Positions 41,044-48,434 of a stretch of 64,000 nucleotides of DNA are shown here, piece by piece. The stretch comes from Thermocrispum agreste DSM 44070 (GTDB lineage Bacteria > Actinomycetota > Actinomycetes > Mycobacteriales > Pseudonocardiaceae). Under the pieces are notes generated by a model, which saw only the letters and a program-made list of their open reading frames with translations, was not told where the DNA came from and did no database searches. The position numbers and the translations under genes were made by a program. The stretch covers positions 479,086 through 543,085 of the forward strand of contig NZ_KE386604.1 in assembly GCF_000427905.1 (NCBI RefSeq), written 5' to 3'. Positions within the stretch are counted from its first letter, which is position 1, and every line of letters starts with the position of its first letter.

Positions 41044-41847
41044 TCACTGGCGGCGGAGGAACGTGACGAGCAGGGACCCGCCGAGGTCGTTGGCCGCCGC
41101 GCATTCGGCCAGCGCCTGGGCCACCCAGCCCAAGGTCACCGGCTCCCAGGAGACCAGGGTGCCGTGCAGGGCACTCGTCGTGGTTGCCGGGCCGTCCCAG
41201 AACGTGTCGTCGAACGGCGGGGTGGGCGCCGCGCTCGGAGCGGCTGTCGTCGGTGACGTCAGCACCGGCTGGTCCAGGTGCAGGAAGTCCGCGACGGCCG
41301 CGTTCAGGGCTTCGCGTGACCCGGCCCGGCCGATCGAGACCTGGACCTCGGCAGACACCCGTGCCTCGGGCGGCACCGCCTCGAACCAGCCCACCGTTCG
41401 CATCGCCGGGACCGCGTGCCGCGAGCGCGTGCCCAGGCACTGCACCGGAAGAAGGAGCAGGACTTCGGCGGCAGGCGGCCCGCCCAGTCGAGCATTGACG
41501 GTGCCTGTGCACTGCAGGAAGGGCTGAACAGGCAGCGGCCGGCTCGCCGGGACCTGGCTGATCCCCACCTGAAACCACGCGCACAGACGCTTGTCACCGC
41601 CGGAGCGTGGACCGCCCGCGTCGTTCATGCTCCACAACCCACGGTGGTCGTCGTCGCTCAGCCACCCCATCGCCGCCGAGTACGCGACGAAGAGCGAGAA
41701 GTGGTCCTGCTGACCTTCCGGAACAGGGCCCACCTCGACGGGGCTGTCCGCGTACAAGGCCGCGAAAAGCGTGCCGGTCGGGATGTCGGCCGGGACCGGC
41801 GTGGCCGGGTCGTCCCGGTAGCGCTCCGGCATGCGGTCCGAGCTCAT
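41044..41847 (-). CDS. Hypothetical protein
   Basis: 267 aa from the ATG at 41847 (another ATG at 41832). Soluble, rather Pro/Ala-rich, with a mixed beta/alpha middle (SLFVAYSAAMGWLSD, AEVLLLLPVQCLG, GWFEAVPPEARVSAEVQVSIG). No motif I recognise. The start lies about 50 bp downstream of the GntR gene and it may be read from the same transcript. A longer upstream frame is unlikely. Confidence 0.65.
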   Translation of the reverse strand: MSSDRMPERYRDDPATPVPADIPTGTLFAALYADSPVEVGPVPEGQQDHFSLFVAYSAAMGWLSDDDHRGLWSMNDAGGPRSGGDKRLCAWFQVGISQVPASRPLPVQPFLQCTGTVNARLGGPPAAEVLLLLPVQCLGTRSRHAVPAMRTVGWFEAVPPEARVSAEVQVSIGRAGSREALNAAVADFLHLDQPVLTSPTTAAPSAAPTPPFDDTFWDGPATTTSALHGTLVSWEPVTLGWVAQALAECAAANDLGGSLLVTFLRRQ

Positions 41848-41897
41848 GCGAGCCAGGGTGACACAACATGGGCGGCGACCACGGCCGGGCGAGCGTG

Positions 41898-42638
41898 TCA
41901 CGCCGAACTGCGTCGCAGCCGTACCCGATACGAGTAGTGCTCCGGGTGGAAGTAGCTCACCGCCAGCTCCACCGGGACGCCCTCGGTGTCCAGGTACATC
42001 CGGTCGACGCGCAGCAGCGGTTCGTTCGGCGAACAACCCAGCTGCTCACTGACCGTGTCGGACGCCGCCACGGCGGTGATGCTCTGCTCCGCCTCGGCGA
42101 TCGGCCGCGTGGCGTGCTTGTCGATCAGGCCGATGACGGTGGCGTCACTGACCGCCCCGGTCTCCCGCAGTTCCGGCAGGTCGGCGAGCCGTTCACCGAT
42201 GTCCGGCGGCAGCCACACCGTGGTCAGGCAGAACGGCTCGTCCTGGTGGACGCGCCGGAAGGACGTCCGGTACACCGCGTCGGTGCTCAGCCGCAGCCTG
42301 CCGGCGGCTTCCACGTCCACCAGCCGACGGAGCGGGGAGAGCACGACGAGTTCGGTGTCCTCCGACAGGGCCAGCAGGTCCTCCACCGAGCCGAACTGCC
42401 GCAAGTACTCGCCGCTGCGCTTGGCGACGTAGGTGCCGCGGCCGGGGATCCGGCGCACCAGGCCCTCGGACACCAGGTCGTGGAACGCGCGCCGGACCGT
42501 CTGGCGGCTCACCTTGTGCTTGGCGGCCAGTTCGGCCTCGGTGGGCAGTCGCGTGTCACCGTCGTAGCGGCCGCGCAGGATGTCCTCGCGCAGGGCGCGG
42601 GACAGGCGGGCGTAGGCCGCTTCTGGGCGGGCGGTCAT
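41898..42638 (-). CDS. GntR-family (HutC/UTRA) transcription regulator
   Basis: 246 aa. Winged helix in residues about 8-75 (LREDILRGRYDGDTRLPTEAE, KVSRQTVRRAFHDLVSEGLV, GRGTYVA), then a UTRA ligand domain (residues 95-240, SFRRVHQDEPFCLTTVWLP, LLRVDRMYLD). It lies 9 bp after the acyl-CoA dehydrogenase gene, so it is an operon member and likely the local regulator of the C5-acid cluster. Confidence 0.92.
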   Translation of the reverse strand: MTARPEAAYARLSRALREDILRGRYDGDTRLPTEAELAAKHKVSRQTVRRAFHDLVSEGLVRRIPGRGTYVAKRSGEYLRQFGSVEDLLALSEDTELVVLSPLRRLVDVEAAGRLRLSTDAVYRTSFRRVHQDEPFCLTTVWLPPDIGERLADLPELRETGAVSDATVIGLIDKHATRPIAEAEQSITAVAASDTVSEQLGCSPNEPLLRVDRMYLDTEGVPVELAVSYFHPEHYSYRVRLRRSSA

Positions 42639-42647
42639 GACCCGACT

Positions 42648-43793
42648 CTATGGCAGGCCGCGCGCCATGAGTTGTTCGGCGATCACCGTGCGCTGGATTT
42701 CGTTGGTGCCTTCCCCGACGATCATCAGCGGCGCGTCGCGGAAGTACCGTTCGACGTCGAACTCGGTCGAGTACCCGTACCCGCCGTGGATGCGCACCGC
42801 GTTGAGCGCGATCTGCATCGCCACCTCGGAGGCGAACAACTTGGCCATGCCGGCTTCCATGTCGCAGCGTTGGCCGGTGTCGTGCCGCTGCGCGGCGAAC
42901 ATGACCAGCTGACGGGCCGCGGTGTACTGGGTGGCCATGTCGGCCAGGTAGTTGCCGATCGTCTGGTGCTTCCAGATGGGCTTGCCGAACGTTTCCCGTT
43001 CCTGGGCGTAGCGCATCGCATCGTCCAACGCGGCGCGCGCCACGCCCAGCGCCCGGGAAGCCACCTGGATCCGGCCGGTCTCCAGGCCGTTCATCATCTG
43101 ACCGAAGCCCTTGCCCTCCACGCCGCCGAGCACCGCGTCGACGGGCGCCCGGTAGTCGTCGAAGTGCAGCTCGCAGCTCTCCACACCCTTGTAGCCGAGC
43201 TTGGGCAGGTCGCGGGAGACGGTCAGCCCCGGGCCGTGTTCGACCAGCAGGATGCTGATGCCGCGGTAGCGCGGGGTGGCCTCCGGGTCGGTCTTGCACA
43301 GCAGCGCGATGAGCTTGGACCGGCGCGCGTTGGAGATCCAGGTCTTGGCGCCGTTGATCACGTAGTGGTCGCCGTCCCGCCGCGCCACCGTGGTCATCGC
43401 TTGCAGGTCGGAGCCGCCCCCGGGTTCGGTCAGCGCCATGGTGGCGCGCAGCTCGCCGGTGGCCATCCTGGGCAGGTAGCGCTGCTTCTGCTCCTCGGTG
43501 CCGTACCGCGCGATCAGCTTGGACACCACGCTGTGCCCGCCCATCGCCCCTGCCAGGCTCATCCACCCCCTGGCCAGCTGTTCGGTGATCGCCGCGAAGC
43601 ACGGGGTGGACACCGCCACCTCCCCGTACGGCGGGGGCACCATCAGCCCGAAGATGCCGAGCTGCTTCATCTGCTCGATCAGCTCTTCCGGGTAGGTGTT
43701 GCTGTGCTCCAGCTCGCGTGCCACCGGTCTGACGTCCCGGTCGACGAACTCCCGGACGGTGTCGACGATGAACTGCTCTTCCTCGTTCAGCAT
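42648..43793 (-). CDS. Acyl-CoA dehydrogenase
   Basis: 381 aa, standard length. FAD/substrate motifs MALTEPGGGSDLQAM, WISNARRSKLIALL, ARQLVMFAA, GYGYSTEFDVERYFRD, and the C-terminal IVGEGTNEIQRTVIA containing the catalytic-base region. In this cluster a plausible substrate is a branched C5 CoA such as methylsuccinyl-CoA (inference). It starts 9 bp downstream of the CoA-transferase gene. Confidence 0.93.
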   Translation of the reverse strand: MLNEEEQFIVDTVREFVDRDVRPVARELEHSNTYPEELIEQMKQLGIFGLMVPPPYGEVAVSTPCFAAITEQLARGWMSLAGAMGGHSVVSKLIARYGTEEQKQRYLPRMATGELRATMALTEPGGGSDLQAMTTVARRDGDHYVINGAKTWISNARRSKLIALLCKTDPEATPRYRGISILLVEHGPGLTVSRDLPKLGYKGVESCELHFDDYRAPVDAVLGGVEGKGFGQMMNGLETGRIQVASRALGVARAALDDAMRYAQERETFGKPIWKHQTIGNYLADMATQYTAARQLVMFAAQRHDTGQRCDMEAGMAKLFASEVAMQIALNAVRIHGGYGYSTEFDVERYFRDAPLMIVGEGTNEIQRTVIAEQLMARGLP

Positions 43794-43802
43794 GGTGTCC
43801 TC

Positions 43803-44984
43803 TCACACGGTGTTGGCGGCACGCAAAGCGGCGATGTCGTCGTCGGTGCGGCCGAGTTCACGGAGGATGGCTTCGGTGTGCTCGCCCAGTGCCGGCACCG
43901 GGCCGAAGACGGGCTCCACGCCCGCGATGTCTGCGGGAGGTTTCAGCGCGGCCAGCTCACCGCCCGGGCTCGGCACGGTGCGCCATCGATCGCGCGCGGC
44001 CAGCACCGGGTGCTCGATGAAGTCCTGCATGGAGTTGACCCGGCCGTTGGCCACCCGCGCTTCGTCCAGCCTGTGCAGCGCGGTCTCGGTGTCCAGCGTG
44101 TCGAACTTCCGCTGGATGATCGCGTTCAACTCGTCGCGGTTGGCCACCCGCGCCGAACCGGTGGCGAACTTGGGGTCTTCGGCGATGTTCGGGTCCTCGA
44201 GCAGGATGCGGCACAACGCCACCCACTCACGCTGGTTCTGCACGGCCAGCACCACGACGTCGCCGTCCTTGGTGGTGTAGGGGCCGTAGGGGGCGATGGT
44301 GGCGTGCTGGGCGCCGACCCGTTTCGGCGCGGAGCCGCCGTAGCGGGTGTAGTAGACCGGCTGTCCCATCCACTCGCCGAGCGCTTCGAACAGCGAGATC
44401 TCCACGGTCGAGCCCTCGCCGGTGGTGGCCCGGCGGAACAACGCCGCGAGGATCCCCGAGTACGCGTACATGCCCGCGGCGATGTCCGCCACCGAGATGC
44501 CCGCCTTGGCCATGTCGTCCGCGGTGCCGGTGAGGGACACCAGGCCGGTCTCGCATTGCACCAGCAGGTCGTAGGCCTTGCGGCTGGCCCACGGCCCGGT
44601 GGTCCCGTAGCCGGAGATGGTGCAGTGCACCAGGCGCGGGTGCTTGGCGCGGAGCCTGGCCGCGCTGACACCCAGCCGGTCGGCCACTCCCGGCCCGAGG
44701 TTGTGCACCACGACGTCCGCGCGGGCGACGAGGTCGTCCAGGATCGCCGCGCCCTCCGGCTGTTTGACGTCGAGGGTGATCGATTCCTTGGAGCGATTGA
44801 GCCAGACGAAGTAGCTGGACTGGCCCAGCGCGGTCTGGTCGTAGTGCCTGGCGAAATCGCCGCCGTCCGGCCGCTCGACCTTGATCACCCGGGCACCGAG
44901 ATCGGCGAGCTGCCGGGTGGCGTAGGGGGCGGCGACGGCCTGCTCCAGGGTCACGACGGTGATTCCGGCGAGTGGTGGTGTCAT
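43803..44984 (-). CDS. CaiB/BaiF (class III) CoA-transferase
   Basis: 393 aa. LEQAVAAPYATRQLADLGARVIKVE at the N-terminus, YFVWLNRSKESITLDVK, HNLGPGVADRLG, and SVADIAAGMYAYSGI containing the catalytic-type aspartate. The family moves CoA between carboxylates through an enzyme anhydride. Together with the hydratase and CitE-type lyase nearby it would fit the itaconate or mesaconate CoA-transferase (Ict-like). It overlaps the MmgE/PrpD gene by 4 bp. Confidence 0.92.
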   Translation of the reverse strand: MTPPLAGITVVTLEQAVAAPYATRQLADLGARVIKVERPDGGDFARHYDQTALGQSSYFVWLNRSKESITLDVKQPEGAAILDDLVARADVVVHNLGPGVADRLGVSAARLRAKHPRLVHCTISGYGTTGPWASRKAYDLLVQCETGLVSLTGTADDMAKAGISVADIAAGMYAYSGILAALFRRATTGEGSTVEISLFEALGEWMGQPVYYTRYGGSAPKRVGAQHATIAPYGPYTTKDGDVVVLAVQNQREWVALCRILLEDPNIAEDPKFATGSARVANRDELNAIIQRKFDTLDTETALHRLDEARVANGRVNSMQDFIEHPVLAARDRWRTVPSPGGELAALKPPADIAGVEPVFGPVPALGEHTEAILRELGRTDDDIAALRAANTV

Positions 44985-46171
44985 GACGCCCTCCCGGGCA
45001 GCCTGGCCGCGAGCAGTCCGGCGGCCTGCTGCCAGTCCACGGTGGATACTTCGCTGGCTCCGCAGGCGGCCAGCTTCTCGGCGAACTCCAGCTCCGTCGG
45101 CGGGCGCTGCGGCGCGCCGGGCGGCAGGGCCAGCGAGGCGTGCCTGCTCGAGCCGTCACGCAGCTGGACGTCCACCTCGAACGTGCCGTGCAGCAGGCCT
45201 TCCCCGCCTGGCTCGGTCCGCACGTCGACCAGTTCGACCAGGCGGCGTGCTTCCGGTCGGCGCACCGCGTCGTCGGTGAAGCTGGCGAAGCCGGGGAAGG
45301 GATCCAGCAAGGCCGCCGCGAGCGCGTACTCGAGGCTGAACTTGCCCTGCAGGCCGGTCTGCGGCCGGTGGTGGTGCAGCGGCTGGACCGCCGAAGCCGG
45401 GGTGCGCACGACGATCCCGACGACATCGGCGGCCACGACGTCCGGCATCTGCTCACGCAGCGCCGCGATCGGGCGCTGCAAGGCGTAGCAGCACGGGAAG
45501 ATCTTGATCGCCAACCCGCACGGCACCGCGGGCCCGGACACCTCGACCTGTCCTCCCGCGCCGACCAGCCGAAGCCACTGGTCCAGCGCAGCCGGATCGG
45601 CGGTGGCTCCGGCGGCGGCGAGTTTCGCCGCGCGCACGCCCGCATCCGCGGCCAGGCCGACCTGCAATGCCTTGCCGTCCGAGCCGAACGCGGCTTGCAC
45701 GCCCCCGGCTTGCGGTACGGCCAGCGCGATGGCGTGCGCGAGTTGCTCCTCCGACAGTCCCAACGCGACGCCTGCCGCGACCGCGGCAGCCGGTGCGCCT
45801 GCGGTGCACGTGACATGCCACCCGGCGGCGTAGTGCTGCCAGCCCAGCGCGGTGCCGAGGCGGGCCATGACCCCGGCCCCGGCGAGGTAGGCCCGTTCGT
45901 CGCCGCCGACGGCAAGCGTTGCGGGCACGCACACGACGCTGATGTGCGCCGTCGACGCAAGGTGCAGATCGTCGAAGTCGAGCACGTGCCCGACGGCGGC
46001 CCAGCGCGCCGCCGCGGGCAAGTCGCTGGTGAGGTCGGTCATCCGGGAATCGACAGCGGCGAGCGTCACCGCCACCGTGTCGTGCAGGGCCCGGCGGGCC
46101 AGGTCCCGATCCGTTGCGGTGGGCCGATACCCGCTCGCCCACGCCGCCAGCTGCTCGGCGGTTGTCGTCAT
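44981..46171 (-). CDS. MmgE/PrpD-family protein
   Basis: 396 aa. The family pattern is visible: HDTVAVTLAAVDSR, VLDFDDLHLASTAHIS, AGWHVTCTAGAPAAA, AFGSDGKALQVGLAADAGVRAA, and KIFPCCYALQRPIAAL. Members include 2-methylcitrate dehydratase and cis-aconitate decarboxylase, so a hydration, dehydration or decarboxylation of a C5/C6 dicarboxylate or tricarboxylate is plausible. First gene of the minus-strand operon; divergent from the MaoC gene. Confidence 0.88.
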   Translation of the reverse strand: MTTTAEQLAAWASGYRPTATDRDLARRALHDTVAVTLAAVDSRMTDLTSDLPAAARWAAVGHVLDFDDLHLASTAHISVVCVPATLAVGGDERAYLAGAGVMARLGTALGWQHYAAGWHVTCTAGAPAAAVAAGVALGLSEEQLAHAIALAVPQAGGVQAAFGSDGKALQVGLAADAGVRAAKLAAAGATADPAALDQWLRLVGAGGQVEVSGPAVPCGLAIKIFPCCYALQRPIAALREQMPDVVAADVVGIVVRTPASAVQPLHHHRPQTGLQGKFSLEYALAAALLDPFPGFASFTDDAVRRPEARRLVELVDVRTEPGGEGLLHGTFEVDVQLRDGSSRHASLALPPGAPQRPPTELEFAEKLAACGASEVSTVDWQQAAGLLAARLPGRAS

Positions 46172-46247
46172 CGGCGCTCCCTGTGGTGCCGCAGCACGTT
46201 GCTCGTGACGCGAGTGGAGTGAAATGTACGGCCAATATCTCGTGGCA

Positions 46248-46277
46248 TTGCCTCTGGTGTCAAGCCTGTTCTAGGGT
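46248..46277 (+). promoter_or_regulatory. Likely sigma-A promoter for the MaoC-CitE operon
   Basis: TTGCCT at 46248-46253 and TAGGGT at 46272-46277 with an 18-bp spacer. The ATG at 46285 lies 7 nt after the -10 box, so the transcript is probably leaderless. Confidence 0.6.
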
Positions 46278-46284
46278 TGTCGGC

Positions 46285-47265
46285 ATGAAATGGCCGGATA
46301 AAGCAGAAGGGCCGTGGTTCGACGAGCTCACCGTCGGTCAGAAGTTCACCGGCGCGCCAGGAGTGACGCTCACCGAAGGTCATGCGGCGGTTCACCAGGC
46401 GATCGTGGGCGACCGGCTGCGCCTGCCGCTGGACCATGCGCTGTGCGCGGACGTGACCGGTAACGGTGCGCCGCTGGCGCACCCGGCGCTGGTGTGGGAC
46501 GTCGCGATCGGGCAGTCGACCCTGGTGACGCATCACGTGCGGGCCAACCTGTTCTACCGGGGGCTGGCGTTCCGGCGGTATCCCGTGATCGGGGACACGC
46601 TGCGCACGGTCACCGAAGTGGTCGGCTTGCGGGAGAACAGCCGGCGGCCGGGGCGAAAGCCGACCGGCATGGCTGCGCTGCGCATCACCACGGTGGATCA
46701 GCACGATCGACCGGTGCTGGACTTCTGGCGGTGCGCGATGCTGCCGCTGCGCGACCCCGAGCGGGAGACCGGGCATCGCGACGACTTCTCCGACCTGGGC
46801 AACGTCCCGCGGCCAGCCCCGCCGGTGGACGGGTGGCGGCTGGCCGAGTTCCGGGACCGGGTGCCCGGCGAGCACTTCGCCGACATGGCCGTCGGCCGGA
46901 AGTGGCGGGTGGAGGGGGCGGACGTCGTCTCCAGCGCGCCCGAGCTGGCCCGGTTGACGCTGAACATCGCCCGTGCCCACCACGACGCGGAGGCCGCAGG
47001 CGGTAGGCGGCTGGTGTACGGTGGCCACACCATCGGTCTGGCGCTCAGCCACGTCAGCCGCGCGCTGCCGAACATCGTCACGGTCACCGCGTGGGAGGGC
47101 TGTGACCACCTGGCACCGGTGCACGAGAACGACTCGTTGACCAGCGAGCTGGAGGTCACCGGAGTGCACGCGTTGCCCGACGGCGGTGGGCTGGTCGACC
47201 TGCGGGTGGTCACGAGCGCCGCCGAGCCCGTGCTGGACTGGCGCTTCACGGTGGTGATGGCATGA
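46285..47265 (+). CDS. MaoC-type double hotdog hydratase (mesaconyl-/itaconyl-CoA hydratase-like)
   Basis: 326 aa from the ATG at 46285; a longer upstream frame lies in the promoter. Two hotdog halves, about 10-150 and 180-320. PWFDELTVGQKF, LTEGHAAVHQAIVGDRLRLP and RRYPVIGDTLRTVTEVVGLREN resemble mesaconyl-CoA hydratases and itaconyl-CoA hydratase. It probably forms citramalyl-CoA (inference from the neighbouring lyase). The stop overlaps the lyase start by 4 bp. Confidence 0.87.
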   Translation: MKWPDKAEGPWFDELTVGQKFTGAPGVTLTEGHAAVHQAIVGDRLRLPLDHALCADVTGNGAPLAHPALVWDVAIGQSTLVTHHVRANLFYRGLAFRRYPVIGDTLRTVTEVVGLRENSRRPGRKPTGMAALRITTVDQHDRPVLDFWRCAMLPLRDPERETGHRDDFSDLGNVPRPAPPVDGWRLAEFRDRVPGEHFADMAVGRKWRVEGADVVSSAPELARLTLNIARAHHDAEAAGGRRLVYGGHTIGLALSHVSRALPNIVTVTAWEGCDHLAPVHENDSLTSELEVTGVHALPDGGGLVDLRVVTSAAEPVLDWRFTVVMA

Positions 47266-48047
47266 CCGACCTGGCAGGCGCCCGCACCCTACTGTTCGTC
47301 CCCGGTGATCGCCCGGACCGGTTCGGCAAGGCGGCCGCCAGCGGCGCCGACGCCGTGGTGCTCGACCTGGAGGACGCCGTCGCGCCGGAACGTAAGGCGG
47401 CCGCGCGGGAGCATGTGGCCCGCTGGCTGGCCGACGGCAACCGCGCGGTCGTGCGGATCAACGCGGCCGGGACGCCGTGGCACGACGACGACGTCGCGGC
47501 GGTCCGCGACCTGGCCACGGCGCTGATGGTGCCCAAGGCCGAGCGGGCAGCGGACTTGCCGCCGGGCGAGCTGATTCCGCTGGTGGAGACGGCCGCGGGG
47601 ATCACCAACGCGCGCGAGATCTGCGCCGCTCCCGGGGTGATCCGCGCGGCTTTCGGCAGCGTCGACCTGGCCGCGGAACTGGGGGTCGATCCGGGTTCGT
47701 ACTACGCGCTGCTGCACGCCAGGTCGGCGTTGGTGCTGGCGGCGGCCGCGGCCGGGTGCGCGCCGCCGTTGGACGGGGTGACCACGTCGCTGGACGAGGT
47801 TGGGCTGCTGCGCGCGGACACCGTGCACGCGGTGGAGCTCGGCTTCACCGGGAAGCTGTGCATCCATCCGCGGCAGATCGAGCACGTGCATGCCGCGCTG
47901 CGGCCGTCGGATGCCGAGCTCGACTGGGCTCGGCGGGTGGTGGCCGCCGCCAACGGCGGGGTGAGTGTGGTGGACGGGCAGATGATCGACCGGCCGGTCG
48001 TGCTGCGCGCCCAAAGGCTGCTCAGCCGCGGAGGCGCAGCGCGCTGA
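47262..48047 (+). CDS. CitE/HpcH-type CoA-ester lyase
   Basis: 261 aa. LLFVPGDRPDRFGKAAASGADAVVLDLEDAV is the CitE signature (shown here in part as GADAVVLDLEDAV), RINAAGTPWHDDD, LIPLVETAAGI, FGSVDLAAEL and GKLCIHPRQIEHV carry the metal and CoA sites. Standalone CitE-like proteins cleave citramalyl-CoA or malyl-CoA. With the hydratase it would yield pyruvate and acetyl-CoA. Confidence 0.9.
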   Translation: MTDLAGARTLLFVPGDRPDRFGKAAASGADAVVLDLEDAVAPERKAAAREHVARWLADGNRAVVRINAAGTPWHDDDVAAVRDLATALMVPKAERAADLPPGELIPLVETAAGITNAREICAAPGVIRAAFGSVDLAAELGVDPGSYYALLHARSALVLAAAAAGCAPPLDGVTTSLDEVGLLRADTVHAVELGFTGKLCIHPRQIEHVHAALRPSDAELDWARRVVAAANGGVSVVDGQMIDRPVVLRAQRLLSRGGAAR

Positions 48048-48434
48048 TCGTCACGGGCAGCCCGGTCCTGTCGGCGCTCGAGCCGGTGCTCGGGCCTGCG
48101 CCCGGTTCGACGCGGCCGCTGGCCGAGCTCGGCTGAGCTGGTCGCGGGGCATCGGTCCGACGTCGGGTCGACGCTGTCGCGTCGGTGTTGCTGTGTCGGT
48201 GTTCGGACCACGACCCTCGGGTTGATGCGGTCGTGTACTGGTTGGGGATTGGCTCGGTTCCAATGACGGGTGTCGCGTCGTGTTGGTGTCGGTGGTCGGG
48301 CCGGTGTCGGGTGTGGTGCGGTCGCGTGGGTCAGTTGTGCTGGTTGGGGGATCGGCTCGGTTCCGGTGACGGGCGTCGTGTCGGCGCCGATGTCGGTGCC
48401 GGGCCGGTGTTCGGGTTGATGCGGTCGCGCGGGG
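48048..48434. repeat. Intergenic region with a degenerate direct repeat
   Basis: A roughly 75-bp sequence at 48237-48311 (ctggttggggattggctcgg...) returns in changed form at 48339-48415, about 102 bp later. Flanking 'gatgcggtcgcg'-like words are also repeated. No gene is supported between the CitE stop and the end of the convergent Hsp70 gene. Confidence 0.55.
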
